Source: Flavisphingomonas formosensis
Lineage (GTDB): Bacteria; Pseudomonadota; Alphaproteobacteria; Sphingomonadales; Sphingomonadaceae
Direction of reading: 5' to 3'
DNA length: 64,000 bases
NCBI RefSeq assembly: GCF_009755815.1
Contig: NZ_WRPK01000010.1
Coordinates: forward strand, 1 to 64,000
How positions within the stretch are numbered: the stretch's first letter is position 1; each line of letters begins with the position of its first letter. Positions 1 through 7,748 of this stretch are shown in pieces. The translations under genes were made by a program, and so were the position numbers. The notes below the pieces were generated by a model. It was not told where the DNA came from, ran no database searches, and was given only the letters and a program-made list of their open reading frames with translations.

Positions 1-78
1 AAATCCTGTGAATAGGCTCGCGTCATCCTCTGCCGGCCTCCTGCCCAGCCAGCAGCTTGAATCATATTTCCAACCCTC

Positions 79-99
79 ACGGAATCCCCTCGATTCCGT
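79..99. terminator. Hairpin downstream of the carboxylase operon
   Basis: A perfect 7-bp stem (ACGGAAT / ATTCCGT) with a 7-nt loop lies about 40 nt past the stop codon of the last gene of the minus-strand operon. There is no T-run on either side, so it may be a processing or Rho-assisted end and not a classical terminator. Nothing else is recognisable in 1-139. Confidence 0.25.
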
Positions 100-139
100 C
101 CGTTCGCAACCCGCTCTAGGGGGAGGATGAAGAAGGGGC

Positions 140-898
140 CTACTTCTTCAGGAACGCCTTGAGCACCGCCAGCGTCTCGGGCGTTTCGGCACGCTTGGCG
201 ATCGTCTCGCCCTCGATATCGAGATGCGCTTCGAGCGAGATGGAGCGGCCCTGGGTCATCAGCCGCTTGAGCGTGCCGAGCACATCCTTCGGCATGGAGG
301 CGCAATGATCGACGACGCGCTGCACCTCGGCCTCGAATGCCTCGTCGTCGACCACGCGGGTGACGAGGCCGATCTGCTGCGCGGCTTCGGCCGACAGGGT
401 CTCGTTGAATGCCATGATCTCGAAGGCGCGCTGGTGGCCGACAAGGCGCGGCAGCACCCAGGTGGCGCCGCCATCAGGGGTCAGGCCGGAGCGGGTATAG
501 CCGCTGTTGAGCTTGGCCGAGCGCTTGGCGATCACCATGTCGCCGGTCAGCACCACGCTGAAGCCGCCGCCGGCGGCCATGCCGTTCAGCGCCACGATCA
601 CCGGCGCAGGCGCGCGGTGCAGGTGGCGGATGCCGACGTGGAACAGGTCGGTGAGCGAATGGACATGATCGCGCACCCGCTCTTCTTCGGACAGGAACTC
701 GTTGAGATCGCCGCCGACCGAGAAGAAGCGGCCATTTGCAGTGACGAGGATGACGCGCACCGACGGGTCGGTGACGGCCAGCCGGGTCACCCGCGCGAAT
801 TCCTGCACGAAGCGCAGATTGACGGCGTTGCGGTTCGCATCGTCATTCAGCGTGATCCGCGCGACGCCATTCTCTACGCGAAAGTCGATCGGGCTCAT
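140..898 (-). CDS. Enoyl-CoA hydratase/isomerase family protein
   Basis: A 252-residue crotonase-fold enzyme, expected to hydrate or isomerise an enoyl-CoA in the cytoplasm. The oxyanion-hole region GMAAGGGFS and the segment SGLTPDGGATW are visible; the latter resembles PaaG/isomerase-like crotonases, so isomerase activity is possible. I start it at the methionine of MSPIDFRVENG. This lies 1 nt after the stop of the upstream DUF6285-like gene, and the 23 residues upstream in frame are low-complexity and unlike the family. It is the last gene of an operon containing an acyl-CoA carboxylase, an APH-type kinase and a TetR regulator. By analogy with leucine and isoprenoid degradation it could act on the carboxylated (glutaconyl-type) CoA ester, but the substrate is not deducible. 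Confidence 0.85.
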   Translation of the reverse strand: MSPIDFRVENGVARITLNDDANRNAVNLRFVQEFARVTRLAVTDPSVRVILVTANGRFFSVGGDLNEFLSEEERVRDHVHSLTDLFHVGIRHLHRAPAPVIVALNGMAAGGGFSVVLTGDMVIAKRSAKLNSGYTRSGLTPDGGATWVLPRLVGHQRAFEIMAFNETLSAEAAQQIGLVTRVVDDEAFEAEVQRVVDHCASMPKDVLGTLKRLMTQGRSISLEAHLDIEGETIAKRAETPETLAVLKAFLKK

Positions 899-899
899 A

Positions 900-1226
900 T
901 CAGCCTTTCCTGTGAATCGGTGCCAGATGGTCCGGCTTGGTAATGGCAACGGCGGCCACTGTCTCATCCATAAGATCGGCGATCAGCGCATCCCAATCGC
1001 CGTCGCGCTCGCCCAAGCGGATCGCACGGCACAGCGCCTCGGCATCCACGATCTGCGGATCGCCAGCCGCCAACTCCCGCTCGCAGATCGACAGCACATA
1101 GGCCGCCACCTGCGCCTGGTAGCGATCCTCGACCGGCAGCTTCGGCGTGCTCGCGACGAGGAACTCGCGCACCGTGCGCAGAAGATCCGCCATATCGGGC
1201 GTCTGGGGAAGCAGCCGGTCAGTCAT
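900..1226 (-). CDS. DUF6285-like small protein, putative partner of the adjacent kinase
   Basis: A 108-residue, mainly helical soluble protein with no signal peptide and no catalytic motif that I recognise. It overlaps the preceding APH-type kinase gene by 8 nt, so the two are probably translationally coupled and may form a complex. Its size and position match the small proteins (DUF6285 type) that accompany acyl-CoA-associated phosphotransferases. The functional parallel is LvaB, which LvaA needs to phosphorylate 4-hydroxyvaleryl-CoA in Pseudomonas putida. The family assignment comes from memory of the family's appearance, not from a search. The role as kinase partner is inferred. Confidence 0.7.
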   Translation of the reverse strand: MTDRLLPQTPDMADLLRTVREFLVASTPKLPVEDRYQAQVAAYVLSICERELAAGDPQIVDAEALCRAIRLGERDGDWDALIADLMDETVAAVAITKPDHLAPIHRKG

Positions 1227-2217
1227 AACGCCCCGTCATCGTCATCAAGAGATCATATTCGACGAGAGCGGTGTTGCGGCCGCAGGCCGCGAAGACGAGG
1301 CCGCGCCGTTCGCCGCTGCGATGGCCATGACCCTGCATCATGTTGAGGATCGCCCAGCGCACCAGCCCGAACACCTCCCAATAACGCACCTCGTCGGGAT
1401 CGATGGCCGTGCCGCCGGCCGCCTTGTAGGCGTTCAGCAGCGCGGCGCGCGAGGCCAGGCCCCCCGCCTCGAGATCGGGCCGGCCGAAACGCCAGGAGCG
1501 GGTGCACAGCCAGCCGAGATCCTCGGCCGGGCTGCCGAGATGCGCGCACTCCCAGTCGAGCAGCGCGACTACGCCCTTCTCGGGATCGACCATGAAATTG
1601 CCGAGACGGAAATCGCCATGGAGCGCCCTGCCCGCCCCGGCCGGTGGCCGATGGCGTTCCAACCAGCGCAGCCCCGCCTCGACGACCGGGCGCGGCTCCT
1701 CATAGCTTTCATAGCGCTCGCGCTGCGCACCCACCGGATCGTGGCTGTCAGGCATCGATGCCAGGAAATCGAACACCTCCGGCGGCATGGCGTGCATGCG
1801 CGCGATCACTTCGCCGAGCTGATCGACAAGGTGCGGCCGCACACGCTCGAACGCGCTGCCGGTCTGGATCTTCTTGGGGAAGGTCTCGCCGGAAACGAAG
1901 GCGGTGACAAAGCCGGAGCCCATCTCGTCGGCCGCGTCATATTCGAACAGCGGCTCGGGCACGGTTATGCCGTGATCGAACGCGACGCGCATCGCGCGGA
2001 ATTGCAGCGACGTCGCCAGGAACGGGCTGTTCGCGGCGCTATAGGTCTCCTGCCGCGATACCATCCGCCGCCGCGTGCCGCCCTCGACGAGATCGAAGAT
2101 CACCGTGCGGTTGGAGCCGCCCAGCGTCGGCACCGCGATATCGTCGATCCGCGCACCTTCGCCGAAACGGCGGCGGACGGCGCGCAGCAGATCCTCGAAA
2201 CCCTCAGCGTCGGCCAT
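1219..2217 (-). CDS. APH-type phosphotransferase (putative hydroxyacyl-CoA kinase)
   Basis: A 332-residue protein kinase-like phosphotransferase. The Brenner-type catalytic loop HGDFRLGNFM and the metal-binding LLDWECAHLGSPAEDLGW lie around residues 200-235. These features belong to the ACAD10/ACAD11/LvaA branch of the aminoglycoside phosphotransferase fold, not to antibiotic-resistance enzymes. Known members phosphorylate 4-hydroxyacyl-CoAs so that the hydroxyl can be removed and beta-oxidation can proceed. The gene sits between a DUF7064-like gene (3-nt gap) and the small DUF6285-like gene (8-nt overlap). An acyl-CoA dehydrogenase that could complete the ACAD10/11-like step is encoded at 21384-22595 behind what looks like the same operator. 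Fold assignment is firm; the substrate is inferred. Confidence 0.82.
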   Translation of the reverse strand: MADAEGFEDLLRAVRRRFGEGARIDDIAVPTLGGSNRTVIFDLVEGGTRRRMVSRQETYSAANSPFLATSLQFRAMRVAFDHGITVPEPLFEYDAADEMGSGFVTAFVSGETFPKKIQTGSAFERVRPHLVDQLGEVIARMHAMPPEVFDFLASMPDSHDPVGAQRERYESYEEPRPVVEAGLRWLERHRPPAGAGRALHGDFRLGNFMVDPEKGVVALLDWECAHLGSPAEDLGWLCTRSWRFGRPDLEAGGLASRAALLNAYKAAGGTAIDPDEVRYWEVFGLVRWAILNMMQGHGHRSGERRGLVFAACGRNTALVEYDLLMTMTGRYD

Positions 2218-2220
2218 GGC

Positions 2221-3225
2221 TCAGATCGGCCAGCCGATCAGCCGGCCGTCCTCGATCCGTTCGATATACTCGCTCATCCCCCAAGCCTCTTCGCCGTCCC
2301 AGCGGAAGCGGGTGATGCCCTCGGCGATGCGCGAGATCAGCGTCGTGTCGCCGTCCTTGCGGCGGTTGCGCAGCGGCGCGAGATTCTTCACCTCCGCCTC
2401 GATCAGCACGGAGCGCGTCGCGGTGCGCACGCCGATCTTCGCCGCGGTCGGATCCTTATGCTCGTCCCACTCGCTGACGACGCTGAGGTCCATCACCTCG
2501 TCATATTGCCCGTCGATCAGCAGCGCCCCTTCCGAGCGGGACGTGCCGTCCGGTGAGAAGATCTTGAGCAGCATCAGGCCCTTATTGTCCGAGAAGGTGG
2601 CAAGGAAGAGCCGATAGATGAACAAGGTCGTCCAGTAGCGCGGCCCCCAGCTATGGTCGCGCCAGCCATGGCCATCGATCGGGAACTCTTCGTCGCCGAT
2701 GCGGATGTGGCCGGTGACCGTCGTGTGCTGGTTGAAGTGCCCGCGCGAGAAATCGCGGCCATACATGGTGCGCTGCTCGGGGCTGGTCGGCTCACCGCCA
2801 TGGAGCGGATTGGCCGAGCGGTGATCCCACAGGATATCGGCCTGGACGCGCTTGGCCCGGGCGAACATCTGGTCCGGCTTGCGCAGCAGCTGGGGATCGT
2901 CCAGCACCATGATCTCGCCCTGATAGCTGTGCCGCAGATGACGGAACGGCTCGACGATCTCGACCTTCAGCCCTTCGGCGTCGAACGCGTCGTTGCTGGT
3001 GATCGCCGGCCGGCCGAAGGCGCAGGCGATGCGGCCGCCGGGGAGGTACAGGACCACCGATTTCTCGGCATAGCCTTCGTTCACGCGATTGCCGACGCGC
3101 ATCCAGCCGCCGACTCCCGATTTCACGTCGAAGGCGTTGGTATAGACGCTTTCGTTGAAATTGACCGCGTCATCCGGCGCGTGGGGATATTCGTCGCTCG
3201 GCAGCAGACGGAAACCTTCGGACAT
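2221..3225 (-). CDS. AttH/lipocalin-like (DUF7064-type) conserved protein
   Basis: A 334-residue conserved protein without signal peptide or membrane segment. It is rich in Trp, Gly and aromatic beta-strand patterns (GHGWRDHSWGPRYW near residue 185), as in AttH/Svf1-like two-barrel proteins. I tentatively place it with the DUF7064/DUF7065 proteins often found beside acyl-CoA genes in sphingomonads and mycobacteria. No catalytic function is known to me. The frame opens with a GTG one codon earlier, but the ATG at 3225 is better placed (6 nt) behind an AAGGAG Shine-Dalgarno sequence. It follows the carboxyltransferase gene after a 120-nt gap filled by a REP element, the only sizeable gap in the operon. 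Confidence 0.65.
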   Translation of the reverse strand: MSEGFRLLPSDEYPHAPDDAVNFNESVYTNAFDVKSGVGGWMRVGNRVNEGYAEKSVVLYLPGGRIACAFGRPAITSNDAFDAEGLKVEIVEPFRHLRHSYQGEIMVLDDPQLLRKPDQMFARAKRVQADILWDHRSANPLHGGEPTSPEQRTMYGRDFSRGHFNQHTTVTGHIRIGDEEFPIDGHGWRDHSWGPRYWTTLFIYRLFLATFSDNKGLMLLKIFSPDGTSRSEGALLIDGQYDEVMDLSVVSEWDEHKDPTAAKIGVRTATRSVLIEAEVKNLAPLRNRRKDGDTTLISRIAEGITRFRWDGEEAWGMSEYIERIEDGRLIGWPI

Positions 3226-3257
3226 CACTCTCTCCTTGTAGGAGGCCTATCTTCATT

Positions 3258-3341
3258 CGTCATCCCAGCGAAAGCTGGGATCGCTCACTATTGCAAGCCA
3301 AGTGCCGGTTGTTAGCGACCCCAGTTTACGCCGGGGTGACG
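3258..3341. repeat. REPIN-like inverted repeat, type A copy 1
   Basis: An 84-bp element opens with CGTCATCCCAGCGAAAGCTG and closes with a matching inverted half ending GGGGTGACG. Each half is itself a small hairpin. Copies of the same length and design occur at 15459-15542 and 40177-40260. This copy separates the carboxyltransferase gene from the DUF7064-like gene within one operon, where it could stabilise or attenuate the transcript. Confidence 0.8.
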
Positions 3342-3348
3342 CCGAACC

Positions 3349-4956
3349 CTACAACCGGAACACGCCATAATGCGGCTGCTCGATCGGCGCGTTGAGCGCG
3401 GCCGAGATGCAGATGCCGAGCGCGTTGCGCGTGTCCACCGGATCGAGGATGCCGTCGTCCCATAGTTCCGAAGTCGCATAATAGGCGCTCTGCTCGCGCT
3501 TATAATCTTCGAGCACGGGCTCGCGGATTGCCGCGATCTCTTCTTCGGAGAGGCTGCGGCCTTCGCGGGCGAGCTGGCGGATCTTGATGTCGCTGAGCAC
3601 GTTCGCCGCCTGCTCCGCCCCCATCACCGAGGTGCCGGCGCCGGGCCAGGTGAACATGAAGCGCGGGTCGAAGGCGCGGCCGGACATGCCGTAGACGCCC
3701 GCGCCGAACGCACCGTTGCAGTTGATCGTGAACTTGGGAACGCTCGCGCCGGAGACCGCCATGATCAGCTTGGCGCCGTCCTTGGAGATACCCCGCCGTT
3801 CATATTCCTTGCCGACCATGAAGCCGGTGATGTTCTGCAGGAAGAGCAAGGGCGTGCGGTTCTTGTCGCAAAGCTGGATGAAGTGCGCGCCCTTCAGCGA
3901 GCTGTCGTTGAACAGCACGCCATTATTGGCGAGGATGCCGACCTTATAGCCCCAGATGCGTGCATAGCCGCAGATCAGGGTGGTGCCATAGGCCGGCTGA
4001 TATTCGTGGAAGCGGCTGCCGTCGGCGATGCGGGCGATGAGCTCGCGCATGTCGAATACGGTGCGGCTATCGCGCGGCAGGATGCCGTACAGCTCCTGCG
4101 GATCGTAATAGGGCTCTTCCGGTTCGATCCAGTCGATCCCGGTCTTGTCCGCGACGGTCCACTGGCCGACGATCTCGCGGGCGATGGCAAAGGCGTGCGC
4201 CTCGCTCGCCGCCGGATAGTCGGCAGTGCCGGACACGCTGGTGTGCATGTCCGCGCCGCCCAGTTCCTCGACGGTCACCTCCTCGCCGGTCGCCGCCTTC
4301 ACCAGCGGCGGCCCGCCGAGGAAGATCGCGCCGGTGCCTCGGACGATCACGCTGTAATCGCTCAGCGCCGGGATATAGGCGCCGCCCGCGGTGCAATGGC
4401 CGAGCACGACCGAGAGCTGCGGCACGCCCATCTTCGAGAGGATCGACTGGTTGCGGAAGATGCGCCCCGCATAATAGCGATCGGCGAACAGGTCGCGCTG
4501 CAGCGGCAGGAAGCCGCCCGCGCTGTCGCACAGGTGGATGACGGGCAGCCGGTTCTCGATCGCGATATCCAGCGTGCGTATGATCTTCTTGACCGAGAGC
4601 GGATACCAGGCGCCGCCCTTCACCGAGGCATCGTCGGCATGGATGATCACCTCGCGGCCCGAGACGATGCCGATGCCCGACATCTGGCCGGCGCCGGGCA
4701 CGTCCCCGTCATAGGCCATGTTCGCGGCAAGCGTGGACAGCTCGAGGAACGGCGTGCCGGGGTCGAGCAGCGCCTCCAGCCGGTCGCGCAGGAACATCTT
4801 GTCCTGCCGGGCGAGGCGATCGAGATCGCGCTGCGGCCGCTTGAAGCGGGCATCCTGCTGACGGCGGCGCAGTTCCTCGGCGAGGCCGCGATTATGCGCG
4901 GCATTGGCGAGGAAGGAGTCCGAACCGGTATCGATCTGCGAGGTGATGCGCGCCAT
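3349..4956 (-). CDS. Acyl-CoA carboxylase carboxyltransferase (beta) subunit, MCC/GCC-like
   Basis: A 535-residue carboxyltransferase that moves CO2 from carboxybiotin to an acyl- or enoyl-CoA. Both crotonase-like halves are present. N-half motifs include GHCTAGGAYIPALSD and the acyl-CoA-site FLGGPPLVKAATGEEV. C-half motifs include NNGVLFNDSSLKGAHF, LQNITGFMVGKEYERRG and SVMGAEQAANVL. The length and the QNITGFMVG motif fit methylcrotonyl-CoA or geranyl-CoA carboxylases (LiuB/AtuC) better than acetyl- or propionyl-CoA carboxylases, but neighbouring residues diverge from both. It lies 3 nt after the biotin carrier gene, which lies 1 nt after the biotin carboxylase gene. No HMG-CoA lyase or AtuA homologue is encoded in the window, so I assign neither pathway. 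Confidence 0.9.
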   Translation of the reverse strand: MARITSQIDTGSDSFLANAAHNRGLAEELRRRQQDARFKRPQRDLDRLARQDKMFLRDRLEALLDPGTPFLELSTLAANMAYDGDVPGAGQMSGIGIVSGREVIIHADDASVKGGAWYPLSVKKIIRTLDIAIENRLPVIHLCDSAGGFLPLQRDLFADRYYAGRIFRNQSILSKMGVPQLSVVLGHCTAGGAYIPALSDYSVIVRGTGAIFLGGPPLVKAATGEEVTVEELGGADMHTSVSGTADYPAASEAHAFAIAREIVGQWTVADKTGIDWIEPEEPYYDPQELYGILPRDSRTVFDMRELIARIADGSRFHEYQPAYGTTLICGYARIWGYKVGILANNGVLFNDSSLKGAHFIQLCDKNRTPLLFLQNITGFMVGKEYERRGISKDGAKLIMAVSGASVPKFTINCNGAFGAGVYGMSGRAFDPRFMFTWPGAGTSVMGAEQAANVLSDIKIRQLAREGRSLSEEEIAAIREPVLEDYKREQSAYYATSELWDDGILDPVDTRNALGICISAALNAPIEQPHYGVFRL

Positions 4957-4959
4957 CGC

Positions 4960-5445
4960 TCAGCCTTCCTGCGATGCGAGGGTGACGAGCAGGGCGTCCC
5001 GCTCGAAGCTTTGCCCGACGGCGAAATTGACGGTTTCGACGACGCCGTCGCGCGGCGCCTTGACCGCGGTCTCGAGCTTCATGCTCTCGATCACGATCAG
5101 CGTGTCGCCGGCTGCCACGCTGTCTCCTGCCGTCACGGGCGTCGCGATCACCGATCCGGGCATCGGCGCGCGGACCATGTCCTCCGCCGGGCCACCCGCC
5201 TCGGCGGCGTGGAAGGCGATCGGGCTCTGATAGACGAGCTCGTGCGCCGCTCCGTCGATATGGACATAGACGCGGTCTCCGTCGACCGCGATGGTAACGG
5301 GCGAGGCCGCGCCGGCGACGCGAAGCGCCGTTCCGTCGAGCGCGACGGGCCACTGTTGCGCACCGAGATGCAGGACATAGCCCTGCGCGTCTCGGCTGAG
5401 CCAGACGCGATGAAGGGCGTCTTCGATTGCGATCATATGCTGCAT
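4960..5445 (-). CDS. Biotin carboxyl carrier protein of acyl-CoA carboxylase (split alpha C-terminus)
   Basis: A 161-residue protein whose C-terminal 75 residues form a biotinyl domain. The motif is ESMKLE with the acceptor lysine at about residue 123; the usual motif is EAMKM. The N-terminal 80 residues match the region that follows biotin carboxylase in fused alpha subunits and mediates contact between subunits. I start it at ATG 5445, which lies 1 nt beyond the TGA of the biotin carboxylase gene; the reading frame runs 16 codons further upstream into that gene. In MCC, GCC and PCC enzymes these parts are normally one protein of about 660 residues. Here they are two, either naturally split and translationally coupled or separated by a one-base sequencing error. 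Confidence 0.85.
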   Translation of the reverse strand: MQHMIAIEDALHRVWLSRDAQGYVLHLGAQQWPVALDGTALRVAGAASPVTIAVDGDRVYVHIDGAAHELVYQSPIAFHAAEAGGPAEDMVRAPMPGSVIATPVTAGDSVAAGDTLIVIESMKLETAVKAPRDGVVETVNFAVGQSFERDALLVTLASQEG

Positions 5446-5446
5446 G

Positions 5447-6922
5447 TCAGTTCCGCCAGCCGCCCATTGCCGCATGGAGCCGCGGCACCGCATCGGCCGC
5501 GTCGCGCATCGTGCGCAGCGACAGCGCCGCCGCAGCGAGCAGTCGCGTCATCTGGTCCTCGTCCAGCGGAGGATCTTCCGCCAGCGCCGGCTTCTCGGCG
5601 ATCAGGCCGGTGTGCATATCGCCCGACGCGAAATCCGGATCGGCGAGCAGGCGCCGCAGGAAGGCCGCGTTGGTCCGGCAACCGAGCAGGACGAGATCGG
5701 CGAGCGCCTTATCCGCCTTGGCGATCGCCTCGACCCGGTCGGCACCATGCACGATCACCTTGGCGAGCATCGGATCGAAGGCCGCGGTGACGCGGCCGCC
5801 CTCGACGATGCCCGAATCCACCCGGACGCCGGCGGGCGTGCGATAGATCAGAACCGGTCCGGTGGTCGGCGCGAAATCGCGGGTGCTGTCCTCGGCATAG
5901 AGGCGCAGCTCGATCGCGTGGCCGCTGCTCGTCACCGCCTCCTGGCCGTAGCCGAGCGGAGCGCCGCCCGCGACGCGCAGCTGTTCGGCGACGAGATCCA
6001 GACCGGTCACCTCCTCGGTCACCGGATGCTCGACCTGGAGGCGGGTGTTCATCTCCAGGAAGTAGAATTCGCCCGCCCCGTAGATGAATTCGACGGTGCC
6101 GGCGTTGCGATAGCCCGCCGCGCGCGCGATCCCGGCCGCGACCTCGCAGATCCGCGTCCGCTCGTCGGGCGTGAGGCCGGGCGACGGGCTTTCCTCGATG
6201 ATCTTCTGGAAACGCCGCTGGATCGAGCATTCGCGCTCGAACAAGTGGACGACATTGCCATGGGCATCGCCGAGCACCTGCACTTCGATATGGCGCGGCC
6301 GCTCGACATAGCGCTCCACATAAAGCCGCCCGTCGCCGAAATAGCGCTGCCCCTCGCTGCGCGCACGGACAATCTCATCGTCGAGGATCGCCAGATCGCG
6401 CACGATCCGCATGCCCTTGCCGCCGCCGCCGGCCGAAGGCTTGATCAGGAGCGGCGCGCCGACCGCACGGGCACGCTCGTTGAAGCTCGCGGGATCGTCG
6501 TCCTCGATCGCGGAGGGCGCGACGGGAAATCCGCGCTCGGCCACGAAGTTGCGCGCGCGGACCTTGTCGCCCATCAGCTCGATCGCTTCGGGCGTCGGCC
6601 CGACGAAGACGATGCCCGCCTCGGCCACGGCGCGCGCGAAGCCCGCATTCTCCGAAAGGAAGCCATAGCCGGGATGGATCGCCCCGGCTCCGGCCGCGCG
6701 CGCCTTCGCGACGATCTGCGCGCCGTCGAGATAGGCGGCGACCGGCGTCGGCCCGGTGATCTCGATCGCGATGTCGGCGGCACGCACCGCCGGAGAATCC
6801 CGGTCCGCGGCATGATAGACAACGAGCCCCTGCAGCCCGAGCGCCTTGACGGTGCGCAGGATGCGCACTGCGATCTCGCCGCGATTGGCGACAAGTACCG
6901 ATCGGAAAGGAAGTTCGCTCAC
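5447..6922 (-). CDS. Acyl-CoA carboxylase biotin carboxylase subunit
   Basis: A 491-residue ATP-grasp biotin carboxylase that makes carboxybiotin from bicarbonate and ATP. The N-terminal domain (SVLVANRGEIAVRILRT) and the glycine-rich ATP loop KPSAGGGGKGMR near residue 160 are clear. So are the catalytic region EMNTRLQVEHPVTE near residue 285 and the C-terminal lobe. It ends GGWRN, close to the GWRLN seen where fused alpha subunits continue into the biotin domain. The TetR gene upstream overlaps it by 4 nt (ATGA), and the biotin carrier gene starts 1 nt after its stop. Confidence 0.93.
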   Translation of the reverse strand: MSELPFRSVLVANRGEIAVRILRTVKALGLQGLVVYHAADRDSPAVRAADIAIEITGPTPVAAYLDGAQIVAKARAAGAGAIHPGYGFLSENAGFARAVAEAGIVFVGPTPEAIELMGDKVRARNFVAERGFPVAPSAIEDDDPASFNERARAVGAPLLIKPSAGGGGKGMRIVRDLAILDDEIVRARSEGQRYFGDGRLYVERYVERPRHIEVQVLGDAHGNVVHLFERECSIQRRFQKIIEESPSPGLTPDERTRICEVAAGIARAAGYRNAGTVEFIYGAGEFYFLEMNTRLQVEHPVTEEVTGLDLVAEQLRVAGGAPLGYGQEAVTSSGHAIELRLYAEDSTRDFAPTTGPVLIYRTPAGVRVDSGIVEGGRVTAAFDPMLAKVIVHGADRVEAIAKADKALADLVLLGCRTNAAFLRRLLADPDFASGDMHTGLIAEKPALAEDPPLDEDQMTRLLAAAALSLRTMRDAADAVPRLHAAMGGWRN

Positions 6923-7524
6923 GCTGCTGTCCCCTTGAGTCCCCCCAGCAGCAGCGTCGAGATCTGCCGCGCCGTTCCGTCGACATCGATCGCAATGCCG
7001 CCGCTGATATGCCGCCAGGCCAGATGCTCGATGCCGCCGAACAGCATGTCGCGGATCAGGCGGGGATCGATCTCCGGTGAGACCGCACCCTGCTCAACGC
7101 CCGACGCGATCACGCGCAGCAGGATCGAGGTGTAGCGCCGGTTGAGCTCCTGGCTGGCCGAACCGATATAGTCGTCGAAGTTGCGCACCTCGGCGATGAA
7201 CAGCCGGCAGAGATCGGTATCCTCGGCAAAGGCCTGGACATGGCGCTGCACGAGCGCGGTGAGCTTGCCGGCGAAATCGGGCTGGGCGTCGATGATCTGC
7301 TCGGTGCCCGCGATCAGCCGGCCATAGAAGGCGCTCAGCACCTCGATCAGCAGCACGCGCTTGCTCTCGAAATATCGGTAGATCAGCCCGTCCGACGTTC
7401 CGGCGATCTGGGCGATGTCGCTGATCGACGCCTGGGCGAAGCCCTTGCGCGCAAAGACCTGCCGCGCGGCCGCCAGGATGGAGTCGCGCCGGTCCTGCAA
7501 TCGCTCGGCAGTGATGCGCGGCAT
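6919..7524 (-). CDS. TetR/AcrR-family regulator heading the carboxylase operon
   Basis: A 201-residue TetR regulator. The N-terminal helix-turn-helix spans residues 12-55 (FARKGFAQASISDIAQIAGT, then DGLIYRYFESK). The C-terminal ligand domain is typical in length. It is the first gene of the minus-strand operon and is divergent from the acyl-CoA ligase gene at 7749. A palindrome between them (7615-7631) overlaps both possible promoters, so self-repression and control of both operons is likely. AtuR, which regulates isoprenoid degradation, is an analogous TetR regulator. The ligand would be an acyl-CoA by analogy; this is inference. Confidence 0.9.
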   Translation of the reverse strand: MPRITAERLQDRRDSILAAARQVFARKGFAQASISDIAQIAGTSDGLIYRYFESKRVLLIEVLSAFYGRLIAGTEQIIDAQPDFAGKLTALVQRHVQAFAEDTDLCRLFIAEVRNFDDYIGSASQELNRRYTSILLRVIASGVEQGAVSPEIDPRLIRDMLFGGIEHLAWRHISGGIAIDVDGTARQISTLLLGGLKGTAA

Positions 7525-7604
7525 TCAACCCCTCTCACGCTGCGCCTGCCCGAGTGGCAGCGCTGGTTTTTTCGGGGCGACCGGCAAAGCCGCCATCCCC
7601 CTCG

Positions 7605-7641
7605 TTGACACCATAATGAATGGAGTTCATTTTAACGTCAA
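7605..7641. promoter_or_regulatory. Divergent promoters with embedded TetR-type operator
   Basis: The palindrome AATGAA-TGGAG-TTCATT (7615-7631) has perfect 6-bp arms. On the plus strand TTGACA (7605-7610) is followed after 17 nt by CATTTT. On the minus strand TTGACG (7641-7636) is followed after 17 nt by CATTAT. The palindrome fills the spacer and -10 of both, as expected for a repressor site. A close match with the same placement lies at 22632-22660. The promoter calls rest on consensus only. Confidence 0.7.
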
Positions 7642-7748
7642 CAGCGCGAACGACGCTGCCCATGGGAGAGCGCGGAACATGGCCGGATCACGAAATGGGA
7701 TCGACCGAAAGGTGCGGACAGGGCACCTGGCCGATCGTGGAGGCCGCC

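Noticed and set aside
3258-3341. Reading the REP hairpins as intrinsic terminators
   Set aside because: They lack T-runs, recur in several contexts including inside a gene, and match one another in length, so they are mobile palindromes first.
140-7524. Assignment as a leucine (liu) or acyclic terpene (atu) operon
   Set aside because: The carboxylase fits, but HMG-CoA lyase and AtuA are missing, and the kinase, DUF6285-like and DUF7064-like genes are foreign to both.
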